Of a stretch of DNA of 64,000 nucleotides, positions 35,520-44,260 are shown one piece after another. Within the stretch, counting starts at the first letter, position 1, and each line of letters opens with the position of its first letter. Both the position numbers and the translations under genes were made by a program. The stretch is from Pseudomonas sp. S04. Lineage in GTDB: Bacteria; Pseudomonadota; Gammaproteobacteria; Pseudomonadales; Pseudomonadaceae. Where the stretch lies: contig NZ_CP019427.1 of assembly GCF_009834545.1 (NCBI RefSeq), positions 3,788,001 through 3,852,000 of the forward strand. Reading direction: 5' to 3'. The notes beneath the pieces are model-generated. The model had not been told where the DNA came from and made no database searches. It saw only the letters and a program-made list of their open reading frames with translations.

Positions 35520-37085
35520 ATGAAACCAGCCAGCCAGCCCGATAGCGGCACCCCCCATGACGACGACGTCAAGGTGCTGCACAGCATGGGCTACGCCCAG
35601 CAACTCTCGCGACGAATGGGGGTTTTCTCCAACTTTGCGATTTCCTTTTCGATCATCTGCATCCTCTCCGGCGGCATCAACTCCCTGGCCCAGGGCACCT
35701 CGGGGGCAGGCGGTGCGGCAATTGGCATCGGCTGGCCGCTTGGCTGCCTGATCTCCGGGGTATTTGCCCTGGCCATGGCGCAGATTTCCTCGGCCTACCC
35801 CACCGCTGGCGGGTTGTATCACTGGGGCTCGATCCTGGGTAACCGCTTCACCGGCTGGCTGACCGCCTGGTTCAATCTACTGGGGTTGGTGACCGTGCTC
35901 GGCGCCATCAACGTCGGCACCTACTACTTCTTTTTCGGCGCCTTCGGACCGGCGCTGGGCATGGAGGACACCACCACGGTCAGGGTGATTTTCCTGGCGG
36001 CCCTCACCGGCCTCCAGGCCCTGTGCAACCACTTGGGCATTGGCCTGACGGCAAAGCTCACCGACTTTTCCGGCTACTTGATCTTCGCCACGGCCCTGGC
36101 GCTGACGATCGTTTGCCTGGTCTCGGCGCCCAGCTATGAGTTCGCCCGGCTATGGACCTTCGGCAACTATTCCGGCGCGGCTGGCGGCAATGTCTGGCCC
36201 GAGGCGTCGAATGCCTGGATCTTCATGCTCGGCCTGCTGCTGCCGATCTACACCATCACCGGTTATGACGCCTCGGCGCACACCTCCGAGGAAACCCGCA
36301 ACGCGGCCATGTCGGTGCCCCGGGGCATGGTGATGTCGGTGGTCTGGTCGCTGCTGTTCGGTTGGGTCATGTTGTGCTCGTTCGTGCTGCTGTTGCCGAG
36401 CCTGGACGAAGCAGCGAAACAGGGCTGGAACGTGTTTTTCTGGGCCATGGACACCCAGGTCAACCCCAACGTCAAACTCGCGCTGTACGTGGCGATTTTC
36501 ATTTCCCAGGTGCTCTGCGGGTTGGCGACCGTGACCTCGGTGTCACGCATGATCTTCGCCTTCTCTCGGGATGGCGGCCTGCCCTTTTCGAAAACCCTGG
36601 CCTCGGTCTCGCCGACCTTCCGCAGCCCGGTCGCCGCGATCTGGACCGGCGCGACCCTGGCGGTATTGTTCGACTGGGGCTCATCGGTGATCTCGATCGG
36701 CGCCACCCCGGTCTACACCATCGTGGTCTCCTGCACGGTGATTTTCCTGTTCTTCTCCTTCATCATCCCGATCGTGCTCGGCCTGTTCACCTACGGCACG
36801 GCGAAGTGGCCGACCATGGGCCCCTGGAACATGGGACGCGGCTGGTACTCGCTGTTTGCGATTCTGTCAGTCATCTCGATGGCGGTGATCTTCATCATCG
36901 GCATCCAGCCCCCGAACGATTGGGCGCTGTACATCACCATCGGCTTTCTGGTCCTGACTGCAATCGTCTGGTTCGGCTTCGAAGCCCGGCGCTTCCAGGG
37001 CCCACCGATCGGCGACATGATCAGCAAACGCCAGGCACAGATCGCCGAAGCGGAAGCAGCGCTGAACAAAACCCCAGGAAGTTAA
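35520..37085 (+). CDS. APC superfamily amino-acid/amine permease
   Basis: 521-residue inner-membrane permease with about 12 hydrophobic segments, APC superfamily. LSRRMGVFSNFAISFSIICILSGG near the N-terminus, TAGGLYHWGSILG (first conserved loop), GYDASAHTSEETRNAA and MIFAFSRDGGLP are typical of the amino-acid/choline transporter branch (GABA permease-like). GAAGGGG precedes the ATG. It closes the GS-like/ALDH/Fe-ADH cluster and would import the amine; a gap of 146 bases precedes it. C-terminus is a charged helix. Confidence 0.9.
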   Translation: MKPASQPDSGTPHDDDVKVLHSMGYAQQLSRRMGVFSNFAISFSIICILSGGINSLAQGTSGAGGAAIGIGWPLGCLISGVFALAMAQISSAYPTAGGLYHWGSILGNRFTGWLTAWFNLLGLVTVLGAINVGTYYFFFGAFGPALGMEDTTTVRVIFLAALTGLQALCNHLGIGLTAKLTDFSGYLIFATALALTIVCLVSAPSYEFARLWTFGNYSGAAGGNVWPEASNAWIFMLGLLLPIYTITGYDASAHTSEETRNAAMSVPRGMVMSVVWSLLFGWVMLCSFVLLLPSLDEAAKQGWNVFFWAMDTQVNPNVKLALYVAIFISQVLCGLATVTSVSRMIFAFSRDGGLPFSKTLASVSPTFRSPVAAIWTGATLAVLFDWGSSVISIGATPVYTIVVSCTVIFLFFSFIIPIVLGLFTYGTAKWPTMGPWNMGRGWYSLFAILSVISMAVIFIIGIQPPNDWALYITIGFLVLTAIVWFGFEARRFQGPPIGDMISKRQAQIAEAEAALNKTPGS

Positions 37086-37100
37086 GCAAGGTAGAGACCT

Positions 37101-37200
37101 GTGGGAGCTGGCTTGCCTGCGATGGTTGCAAGGACGGCGTGGTGCATCAGGCAGTGTGCGTCATCGTTGGCGACCATCGCGAGCAAGCTCGCTCCTACAA
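37101..37200. repeat. REPIN (two inverted REP sequences)
   Basis: GTGGGAGCTGGCTTGCCTGCGATGG-type REP at 37101-37125 and its inverted partner ending GCTCGCTCCTACAA at 37174-37200, separated by about 48 bases. This is the usual Pseudomonas REP doublet, at a 3' end. The remainder of 37086-37415 shows no gene. Confidence 0.85.
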
Positions 37201-37415
37201 GGGATATCCCCACAGACCCAGGATCAAAAGATCGCAGCCTACGGCAGCCCCCACATCACCGTCAGACACTGAGCACCATCGCCAGCAAACCGCAGGAATT
37301 ACGCCCCATTGAGCCATAAACGCGACACCTGGATTGAGCAATAATCCAGCTTGGGATAGAACTGCCTGGCGGTATTTTTCCTACGCTGATCAATCCTCGC
37401 GATAAGGGCTGAACC

Positions 37416-38255
37416 TTGAAGACAACCATAACCAAAACCTTCGCCACTCCCCTGCTCCTGTCCTGCCTGCTGCTGTCCGGCACCGCCACTGCTGCCGAGC
37501 AGGCCAGCCCTCCTGCTTCGAACCTGCTCACCGCCGCCGTTGCCTGGAAACAGACCGCCGCCGAATTCGAGGCGCTGTACTACCAGGGTTTCAACGTGGC
37601 GAGAATGCAACTGGATCGGGCCCTGCAGGCGCACAAGGACGGCGACCGGCCGCTGGCGATCATCAGCGACGTCGATGACACGGTGCTGGGGAGCAACAGC
37701 TACTGGGGCTACATGATCAACGCCGACAAAGAGTTCTTCGACGACGCAGCCTGGGACAAATGGGTGGCGGACAATGGCCCGGTCGCCACGCCAGGCGCGG
37801 TGGATTTCCTCAACTACGCAAAATCCAAAGGCGTGGAGGTGTTCTACGTCACCAGTCGCGATCAAGGCGAAAAAACCTTCGAGTACGCCCTGGCCAACCT
37901 GCGCAAGAACAACCTGCCCTATGCCGATGAGCAGCACCTGACGGTGTATCGCGACAGCTCCAACAAAGAGCCGAGGCAGCAGGAAATCGCCAAGAACTAC
38001 GAGGTGGTGGTGATGCTGGGCGACAACCTCAACGACTTCAAGCGCAAGTACTACGTGGGGGACGTCAAGCAACGCATGAGCCTGATGAACGAGGACAAAC
38101 AAGAGTTCGGTCGCAAGTTCATCATTTTCCCCAACCCCACCGACGGCCACTGGCTGAAGGCAATTTTTGGCGACTCCGAGCCACCGGCCACCGCCGAGAA
38201 CCACGCACGTTTCAAGGCCGCCGCCGGTTCCACGGCCTGGCAGCCCAAGCCGTAA
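37416..38255 (+). CDS. Exported acid phosphatase / 5'-nucleotidase, e(P4) HAD family
   Basis: 279-residue exported phosphatase of HAD subfamily IIIB. Signal peptide 1-26 (LLLSCLLLSGTATAAE); a lipobox is not obvious. The HAD nucleophile motif is D85-V-D87-D88-T-V-L (I-S-D-V-D-D-T-V-L), and motif IV GDNLNDF is near residue 203. FYVTSRDQGEKTFEYALANL is motif II. The family dephosphorylates nucleotides and other phosphomonoesters in the periplasm. The start is TTG 37416 with AAGGG seven bases ahead (37404-37408). Monocistronic; strong terminator follows. Confidence 0.9.
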   Translation: MKTTITKTFATPLLLSCLLLSGTATAAEQASPPASNLLTAAVAWKQTAAEFEALYYQGFNVARMQLDRALQAHKDGDRPLAIISDVDDTVLGSNSYWGYMINADKEFFDDAAWDKWVADNGPVATPGAVDFLNYAKSKGVEVFYVTSRDQGEKTFEYALANLRKNNLPYADEQHLTVYRDSSNKEPRQQEIAKNYEVVVMLGDNLNDFKRKYYVGDVKQRMSLMNEDKQEFGRKFIIFPNPTDGHWLKAIFGDSEPPATAENHARFKAAAGSTAWQPKP

Positions 38256-38263
38256 CCCGGTTC

Positions 38264-38295
38264 GAGTCCGAGGCTCCCTGGCGGAGCCCGGACTC
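38264..38295. terminator. Bidirectional hairpin between convergent genes
   Basis: GAGTCC (38264-38269)/GGACTC (38290-38295) and inner GGCTCC (38272-38277)/GGAGCC (38283-38288), broken only by one unpaired base on each side. It overlaps the stop of the minus-strand membrane-protein gene. Confidence 0.6.
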
Positions 38296-38818
38296 AACCC
38301 GCCTGGCCAGTGACCACCCGGGCGTTACGCACGAACAGCGCCCGCACCTTGTCCCAGAAGCTGCCCCCCAGTACAAAAAAGCTGCCGATCAGCATCGCAT
38401 CGCCCAGCAGCTGGATCTGCCACACGTTGGGCCGCAAACCCGGCCAGAGACTGTCGACGTAAGGTTCCAGGACCGAGGAGATCAGCGGCAGGCAGAACAT
38501 CACGATGCCGATGGCATGGCGCACCGGCCCCACTTCCACGTCGGCACTCGGCGCCAGCCCGGAGACGTAGCCGAACAGGCTGCGCTTGACCCGCTGGAAC
38601 CCGGCCTTGCCCATGACGGCGATGACCAGGATCAGCAGGATTTTGTTGCTGATGAACAGCGCGCCGGTCAGGGCCGCGACTTTCGAGCCCGGGAGCCCGA
38701 GCGACGCCGCGATCGGCACCATGACCCAGGAACCGAGCATCACGCAGATGATGCCGATGCCCAATTTGAAGCGCCAGCCGACGGCAGGGGGTTGAGCGAC
38801 ATCCTCGGGGGTCTTCAT
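38294..38818 (-). CDS. Small membrane protein of the transporter-suffix-domain type
   Basis: 174-residue inner-membrane protein with four hydrophobic segments: about 17-38 (GIGIICVMLGSWVMVPIAAS), 48-70, 100-121 and 138-155. Charged cytoplasmic ends. The opening WRFKLGIGIICVMLGSWVMVP and the segment GYVSGLAPSADVEVGPVRHAIGIVMFCLP match the small family annotated as transporter suffix domain proteins, whose function is unknown. No transporter gene is adjacent. Single gene on the minus strand. Confidence 0.75.
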   Translation of the reverse strand: MKTPEDVAQPPAVGWRFKLGIGIICVMLGSWVMVPIAASLGLPGSKVAALTGALFISNKILLILVIAVMGKAGFQRVKRSLFGYVSGLAPSADVEVGPVRHAIGIVMFCLPLISSVLEPYVDSLWPGLRPNVWQIQLLGDAMLIGSFFVLGGSFWDKVRALFVRNARVVTGQAG

Positions 38819-38858
38819 GGACCGCGTCCCTCACTTGAATTAATCCGCGCAAACAACC

Positions 38859-39311
38859 TCAGGGCGTGACCTGATAACCCTTGCCCTGCAGGCAGCTGGT
38901 ATAGGCGGTGGAACTGGTCGAGGCGCTGGTCTTTTCCTGCTCCCGGCGCTCCTGCCGTTGCCGCGAGCCCCCCACTACCACGCCAGCCGCTGCGGTCTGC
39001 TTGGCGCGATCTTGACGATAGTCCTGCTTCACATCGTCGTCGACCCGGTCGTACACCTCGTCATGCTGGTTGCCGCGCACCGCGGCCCCCGTTGCACCGG
39101 CCGCGGCACCCACGGCGGCACCGCGCAAACGTCCCCCGGAAGCCGTGTTGGTGCTTGCGCTCTGGCTGGCCGCCACGTTATGGCATTCACTGATATCGAG
39201 CTGGGTTTGCTGCGCGCTCTGACCTTTTGTCGGCACCACCGTTTCCGCCCATCCCTGGGTGCAGGCAAGCGACAAAGCAGCGCACAGGCTAATGGATGAC
39301 AACCTACTCAT
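38859..39311 (-). CDS. Exported glycine-zipper protein
   Basis: 150-residue exported protein. Signal peptide 1-22 (cleavage after GWA), then a soluble region with one Cys (SECHNVAAS), and the glycine-zipper GGRLRGAAVGAAAGATGAAVRGN (three GxxxG/GxxxA turns). A basic and Gln-rich segment VVVGGSRQRQERREQEK follows, and a second Cys near the C-terminus (TSCLQGKGYQV). Such proteins insert in or associate with the outer membrane. Met 39311 is chosen; the frame upstream has no signal. Single gene, downstream of the NCS1 operon end. Confidence 0.82.
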   Translation of the reverse strand: MSRLSSISLCAALSLACTQGWAETVVPTKGQSAQQTQLDISECHNVAASQSASTNTASGGRLRGAAVGAAAGATGAAVRGNQHDEVYDRVDDDVKQDYRQDRAKQTAAAGVVVGGSRQRQERREQEKTSASTSSTAYTSCLQGKGYQVTP

Positions 39312-39401
39312 AATGACCTCCCTGAAGCCGTTGCACCGGCTCGGTGCAGTCAATCCAGTGTAGATCACCCACGGTTAGCCTCCTCGACAAAAAATGCCCC
39401 C

Positions 39402-40808
39402 CTAAACCGGCCGCTGCGGCACCACCGCCAGGGCCGTCGACCTGGCCAGCAGGTAGTAGAGGATGCCCGGCACCAGCAGGCCGACGATCCAGGAAATATC
39501 CACCCCACCCAACTGCGCGACCATCGGCCCGGAATAGAAATGGGTGTCGACAAACGGCAACTGGATCAACACGCCAATCACGTAGACGCTGATGCCCAGC
39601 ACGTTCCAGCGCCCGTAGCGGCCCGCCGGATCGGACAGGGCCGGGATGTCGTAGCGCTCCTTGTTGATGAAGTAGTAATCCACCAGGTTGATCGCGCTCC
39701 AGGGGGTGAAGAAGGTCAGCAGGAACAGGATGAAGTACTTGAACGAGTTGAGGAACGAGTACTGCCCCAGCAGCGCCAGCGTGGTCGACGCCGCGACAAT
39801 CAGCAGCACGAATACCATGCGGTGCCGGGCTGTCAGCTGCAGGCTGCTGCGAAAACCACTGATGATGGTGGCCACGCACATGAAGCTGCCGTAGGCGTTG
39901 AGGGTCGAGACGGTGACCTTGCCAAGCACCACGCTCAAATACAGCAACGAGGCGATCACTCCGGTGCTGCCCAGGCCAACGATGGTCGCCACCTCGTGCC
40001 CACGAAAGCCGGCCCCCGCCAACGCCGCGGCGAACACCCCCAGGACCATCGACGCCTGGGCGCCGAGCACGGTTCCCAGGCCAACGGCGGTGAAGGTTTT
40101 CCAGGACGAGGTGGTGCTCGGCAGGTAGCGCGAATAGTCCGCCACGTACGGACCAAAGGCGATCTGCCAGGAGGCCGAAAGCGACACCGCCAACAGGAAG
40201 GTGCCCCAGGCAAAGTGGCGGTTTTCCAGGAGCAGGCCGATGTCATTGAGGGTCAGCAGCCGGGTGAACAGGTACACAAAGGCAATGATCCCCAGCACAC
40301 TCGCGACCTTGCCCACCAGGTGGATCACCCGGTAGCCGAAGATCGTCAGGAACGCGATGCACGCGGCAAAGATCAGGATCCCGGCGCTGTCGCTGACATC
40401 GATCAACTGGGCAATCGCCTGCCCCGACAACACCGCGCCCGTGGCGCTGAAACCCAGGTACATCAGGCACACCAGGACAATCGGGATGGCTGCGCCATAG
40501 ACCCCGAATTGCACCCGGCTGGAGATCATCTGCGGCAGGCCCAGCTTCGGCCCTTGCGCCGCGTGCAGGGCAACCACCGCCCCGCCCAGCACCTGGCCGA
40601 GCAACAGGCCGATCAGCGACCAGAACACGTCGCCACCCAGCACCACTGCCAGGGCCCCGGTGACAATCGCGGTGATCTGCAGGTTGGCCCCCAGCCACAG
40701 GGTGAACTGGCTGTAGAGGCTGCCATGGCGTTCGGATTCGGGGATGTAGTCGATCGAGCGGGTCTCGATCAGTGGATTGCGCTTGGAACTCTCGATGACC
40801 TTGGTCAT
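39402..40808 (-). CDS. NCS1-family cytosine/purine/hydantoin-type permease
   Basis: 468-residue inner-membrane permease of the NCS1 family with about 12 segments. The conserved N-terminus (IDYIPESERHGSLYSQFTLWLGANLQI), GPKLGLPQMISSRVQFG and FFTPWSAINLVDYYFI are diagnostic. NCS1 proteins import nucleobases, hydantoins, allantoin or thiamine precursors; specificity is not evident. Third gene of a minus-strand set with an exported amidohydrolase and a porin, 53 bases after the porin gene. AAGGA lies ahead of the ATG and an AACAACAA motif lies 30-42 bases upstream. Confidence 0.9.
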   Translation of the reverse strand: MTKVIESSKRNPLIETRSIDYIPESERHGSLYSQFTLWLGANLQITAIVTGALAVVLGGDVFWSLIGLLLGQVLGGAVVALHAAQGPKLGLPQMISSRVQFGVYGAAIPIVLVCLMYLGFSATGAVLSGQAIAQLIDVSDSAGILIFAACIAFLTIFGYRVIHLVGKVASVLGIIAFVYLFTRLLTLNDIGLLLENRHFAWGTFLLAVSLSASWQIAFGPYVADYSRYLPSTTSSWKTFTAVGLGTVLGAQASMVLGVFAAALAGAGFRGHEVATIVGLGSTGVIASLLYLSVVLGKVTVSTLNAYGSFMCVATIISGFRSSLQLTARHRMVFVLLIVAASTTLALLGQYSFLNSFKYFILFLLTFFTPWSAINLVDYYFINKERYDIPALSDPAGRYGRWNVLGISVYVIGVLIQLPFVDTHFYSGPMVAQLGGVDISWIVGLLVPGILYYLLARSTALAVVPQRPV

Positions 40809-40837
40809 GAACGGTTTTTCCTTGGAGGAGCAGACAC

Positions 40838-40850
40838 TGTTGTTGTTATT
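40838..40850 (-). promoter_or_regulatory. AACAACAA motif (candidate Hfq/Crc site) before NCS1 gene
   Basis: On the mRNA strand AATAACAACAACA, starting 42 and ending 30 bases before the permease start. Matches the AANAANAA catabolite-activity motif bound by Hfq with Crc in Pseudomonas. The two genes upstream in the same operon carry the same motif. Confidence 0.6.
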
Positions 40851-40861
40851 GCGGCGTCGAC

Positions 40862-41602
40862 TTAGAACGCCTTGCTGGCACTGACCACGACGGTGGCCGT
40901 GCACAGGTCGTCATAGCCATACCAACTGGCACATTGGCTTTTTTTCAGGTTGGTGTCGACATAACTCAGGCCCCAGGTGACGCCCACGAACTCACGGCTG
41001 AGCTTGGCCTCCCATTCGTTGTAGGCCGAGCTCCCGCTGCCGTTGGTGGCCAGGAAGGCTTCATCCTTGGTGTCGTTGCGCCCCAGGCGCAAGTCCAGGC
41101 TCACCTCGGCCGGCAACACCAGGGTGTAGCCGAGATAGGCATACAGGGTGTCCTGGTCCTGGCCAAACACATTGGGTGTGTCGTTGGAGTAGTACGCACC
41201 CACCTTGACCCCATACAGGTCGAGGATGGCGTAGACCTCACTGAGGTTGAATTGGCCCTCCTTCGGGTAGTCGTATTTGATGTATCCCAGGTCCAGGCTG
41301 ATGGCATCCGTGGCCTGCCAGAAATAACCGGCGTAGTACTCCATTTCCTGGCGGGTCTTGTAGTCATAGCCAAAGTCGACATTCGAGGTCCAGGCGCCCA
41401 GGTACAGGCCGCTGCTGTGTTGCAGCGTGGCGCCGAACTGCAGCGCCGGATCGCCAAGGGTCTGGGAGATTCCGCGGGAGCGGTAGTCACTGGCGGCGGT
41501 CAGGCTCATGTCCAGGCTGAAGTCGTCGCTGAGGGGCAACGCCTGGCTGGTGATTGGCAACAGGGCCAGGCTGGCCAGGGCGAAGCGTGAGAGTGCGTTC
41601 AT
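40862..41602 (-). CDS. TorF-family putative outer-membrane porin
   Basis: 246-residue outer-membrane beta-barrel of the TorF family (Gcw_chp, TIGR02001). Signal peptide 1-21 (LALLPITSQA), then the typical MSLTAASDYRSRGISQT motif, repeated aromatic-rich strands (GLYLGAWTSNVDFGYDYKT) and the C-terminal ATVVVSASKAF ending in Phe. It lies between the exported amidohydrolase (117 bases upstream) and the NCS1 permease (53 bases downstream) and would provide outer-membrane passage for the substrate or product. AAGGG ribosome site overlapped by an AACAACAA motif. Confidence 0.9.
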   Translation of the reverse strand: MNALSRFALASLALLPITSQALPLSDDFSLDMSLTAASDYRSRGISQTLGDPALQFGATLQHSSGLYLGAWTSNVDFGYDYKTRQEMEYYAGYFWQATDAISLDLGYIKYDYPKEGQFNLSEVYAILDLYGVKVGAYYSNDTPNVFGQDQDTLYAYLGYTLVLPAEVSLDLRLGRNDTKDEAFLATNGSGSSAYNEWEAKLSREFVGVTWGLSYVDTNLKKSQCASWYGYDDLCTATVVVSASKAF

Positions 41603-41611
41603 GGAAAACCC

Positions 41612-41621
41612 TTGTTGTTAT
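41612..41621 (-). promoter_or_regulatory. AACAACAA motif (candidate Hfq/Crc site) before porin gene
   Basis: mRNA-strand ATAACAACAA, 10-19 bases before the ATG, directly against the AAGGG ribosome site, so binding there would block initiation. Confidence 0.65.
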
Positions 41622-41719
41622 GAGTGTGCGGGTTATTGCAGGCACGGCGTTGCCGGACGCCTTGAGATGCAAGGCGCCCGGTGGTTTGGCTGGATCGCGG
41701 GTGTTAGGGGTAGCGCGGT

Positions 41720-43462
41720 TCAGGACGCGGGGGCGTATACCTGCTTGCCGGCGAAGAAGGTCTTCAGGACCTGGGTGTCGAACAACTCGTCGTCACTGAC
41801 CTTGAACACATCGCGGTCAAGAATGATCAGGTCAGCCTGCTTGCCCGGCGCCAGTGAACCGATCTGCCGCTCCAGGCGCAGGGTCTTGGCGGCGTTGAGG
41901 GTATAGGCGTAGAACATGCTCTGGCGATCGAGGCTTTCCTTGGCATTCAACACCCCCAGCGGGCCTTTGCGGGTACTGGCCTGGGCGATGGCGTTGAACG
42001 GATTGGGGCTGGACACCGGCCAGTCGCTGCCACCGGCAATCACCGCACCGGCGTCATGCAGCGAGCGGGCGGGATACTGGTAACCGTAGGCAAACGCGCT
42101 GATGTAGGGCTTGACCAGCTCCACCGTGTACGACTCGCCGGTGGCCCACAGCAACTGCATCGAGGCGATCACCCCCAGTTGCTTGAAGCGCGGGAACTCC
42201 TTGGGATTGACCAGTTGCAGGTGCGCGATGCTATGGGGCACCGGCGTCGGGCTGAGCTTGCGCGCGTAGGCCACGCCATTCAGGGCTTCACGCACCGCAC
42301 GGTCACCGACCGCATGCATGTGCAGGATCCAGCCGCGCTTCTCCGCCGCCACCACCAGTTCACCGAAGTGCTCCGGGTCGATCAACAACTGGCCATTTTT
42401 ATGGCTGTTCTTGAAGGGCACGATGACCGCCGCCGTCTGCCCGGGAAACTCGAGAATGCCATCGGCAAACACCTTGATCCCGGGGAACGTCAGGTTGGGT
42501 ACGCCCTCGAACTGTTTCATCACCGTGGCCAGGACTTCCAGGTCCTCGGGCCGGCTCTTCGGATTGGTCAGCATCAGGGCCGCGACGTGGGCGCTGAGTT
42601 CGCCTTTCTCGGCCAGTGCGCGGTACAACGGCAGGACCCCGGTACTGTCGGCGGTTGCCTGGAAGTCGAACAGTGAATCGTCGCTCCCCGCATTCGCCGC
42701 GGCGTCCATCCAGGCAGTGACGCCATATTGGTTGTTGATCCTGACTGCCTCGCGGGCGGCCTTGAGCATGGTTTCCTGGCTGGGCGCAGGGATTTCGTTG
42801 CGGATCTTGTCCCAGCGCGATTCGGCAAAATAACCGTTGGGGGTGAAGTCCGCCTCATGCCCGACAAAACTACGGTCCTGCTCCGACAGGCCCTTGACCA
42901 GCGCGGCATCGATCTTCAGGCGCTTGAGCATGGCATTGTTGGCCCAGCCGGTATGCCCGTCGATGCCGCTGAACACCAGCGGCTGATCGGCCCAGCGGCC
43001 CTGATTGAAACGCTGGCCCATTTCGCGGCTTTTGTCCCAGTAGGCCGAACTGGTCCCGGCAATGCTGATCACGTCACCGGCCCGCGCGCGCCCGGCCTGG
43101 TCCTGCTCGATGATCCATTGTTCGAGCTCCGCCAGCGGCTTGACCTCGTCCAGCAGGTTGGCGCCCATGCTGTCGAAGGCCGCCACCACCGGGTGGCTGT
43201 GGGTGTCGATCAACCCCGGCATCAGCACTTTGCCGGCCAGGTCGATACGTTGGGTGTTGGCGTCGGCCAGGGCCTGGATCTCGGCGTCGCTGCCCACTTG
43301 CAGGATCTTGCCATCTTGCACCGCCACCGCCTGCACCAGCGCCTGGCCGGGCTCTGCGGTAAACACCTTGCCGTTGAACAACACCAGGTCGGCAGCGGCC
43401 ATCGCCGGCACCGCAGTCAGGGCCAGCGCGGCGGCCAGCAGGTTGGGAATCAATCGTTGCAT
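41720..43462 (-). CDS. Exported YtcJ-like amidohydrolase
   Basis: 580-residue metal-dependent hydrolase of the amidohydrolase superfamily, YtcJ branch. A Sec signal peptide (MQRLIPNLLAAALALTAVPAMAA) sends it to the periplasm, unlike most members. The metal-site start PGLIDTHSHP is near residue 78, with HMHAVGDRAVREAL and IAGGSDWPVSSPNP in the expected order. Substrates of YtcJ proteins are amide or imide bonds and some aryl-formamides; none can be assigned. It is the first gene of a set followed by a TorF porin and an NCS1 permease, consistent with periplasmic hydrolysis then import. An AACAACAA motif lies just before the start. Confidence 0.9.
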   Translation of the reverse strand: MQRLIPNLLAAALALTAVPAMAAADLVLFNGKVFTAEPGQALVQAVAVQDGKILQVGSDAEIQALADANTQRIDLAGKVLMPGLIDTHSHPVVAAFDSMGANLLDEVKPLAELEQWIIEQDQAGRARAGDVISIAGTSSAYWDKSREMGQRFNQGRWADQPLVFSGIDGHTGWANNAMLKRLKIDAALVKGLSEQDRSFVGHEADFTPNGYFAESRWDKIRNEIPAPSQETMLKAAREAVRINNQYGVTAWMDAAANAGSDDSLFDFQATADSTGVLPLYRALAEKGELSAHVAALMLTNPKSRPEDLEVLATVMKQFEGVPNLTFPGIKVFADGILEFPGQTAAVIVPFKNSHKNGQLLIDPEHFGELVVAAEKRGWILHMHAVGDRAVREALNGVAYARKLSPTPVPHSIAHLQLVNPKEFPRFKQLGVIASMQLLWATGESYTVELVKPYISAFAYGYQYPARSLHDAGAVIAGGSDWPVSSPNPFNAIAQASTRKGPLGVLNAKESLDRQSMFYAYTLNAAKTLRLERQIGSLAPGKQADLIILDRDVFKVSDDELFDTQVLKTFFAGKQVYAPAS

Positions 43463-43474
43463 CGGGACGCTCTC

Positions 43475-43484
43475 TTGTTGTTAT
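43475..43484 (-). promoter_or_regulatory. AACAACAA motif (candidate Hfq/Crc site) before amidohydrolase gene
   Basis: mRNA-strand ATAACAACAA, 13-22 bases before the ATG, adjoining the AGAGAG ribosome site. Confidence 0.65.
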
Positions 43485-43572
43485 CGGGCTGGCATCACCC
43501 TATAGAACACCAGCGCAGAACGGACCTCTACAAATGAGGAGGGGGTACACAGGACAACCCTAGACCCAACCC

Positions 43573-43595
43573 GTGGGGGCGGGCTTGCCTGCGAT
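43573..43595 (+). repeat. REP sequence, left of palindromic element
   Basis: GTGGGGGCGGGCTTGCCTGCGAT-type REP. An inverted partner lies at 45690-45711 on the far side of the palindromic element, so together they enclose it. Confidence 0.75.
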
Positions 43596-43920
43596 AGGCA
43601 TAGGTATCTACACAACTGTGGTGCGACCAGGATGTTGGATTAGACCGAGTACATATCCATTTTTGCGGTAACGGCCACCTATGGTTCCGCTTTTACAGCG
43701 GCTCACTTTTGGAGGAGCCCAAAAGTAAGCAAAAGGCTCTTGCCCCACCACTTGGCACCTCGCTTAGGCTCGGTGTTCCCTCACTCCGGCTTGAATCCGT
43801 GGGCCGCCGCCACGCGCCATCCATGGCGCGGGGCGGCTAACCCGGCGTCCTGCCGGGTTACCCACGGCTTCAAGCCTGCGTTCGGCCAGCGTGGTTAACG
43901 GGGCGCCCAGGATCAAAAGC

Positions 43921-43986
<66 letters not shown>

Positions 43987-44260
43987 AAAAGATTGCTGAC
44001 TTCGTCAGCGTCTTGGGAAGTAGAAGCCACACCGCGCATGCTCTAGCGATCAGGTCGGCTTTTAGGCCGCCTCGCTTTGTTTTTGATCCTGGGCGCCCCG
44101 TTAACCACGCTGGCCGTACTTCGATATTGATTTGGGGGGTAAACCGGCAGGACGCCGGTTTAGCCGCACTGGGCCAGGGAGGGCCCATTGCGGCGGCCCC
44201 CCAAATCAATGTCGGAGTACGGGCATGCCGAGCCTAAGCGAGGCACCGAGTGGTGGGGTA

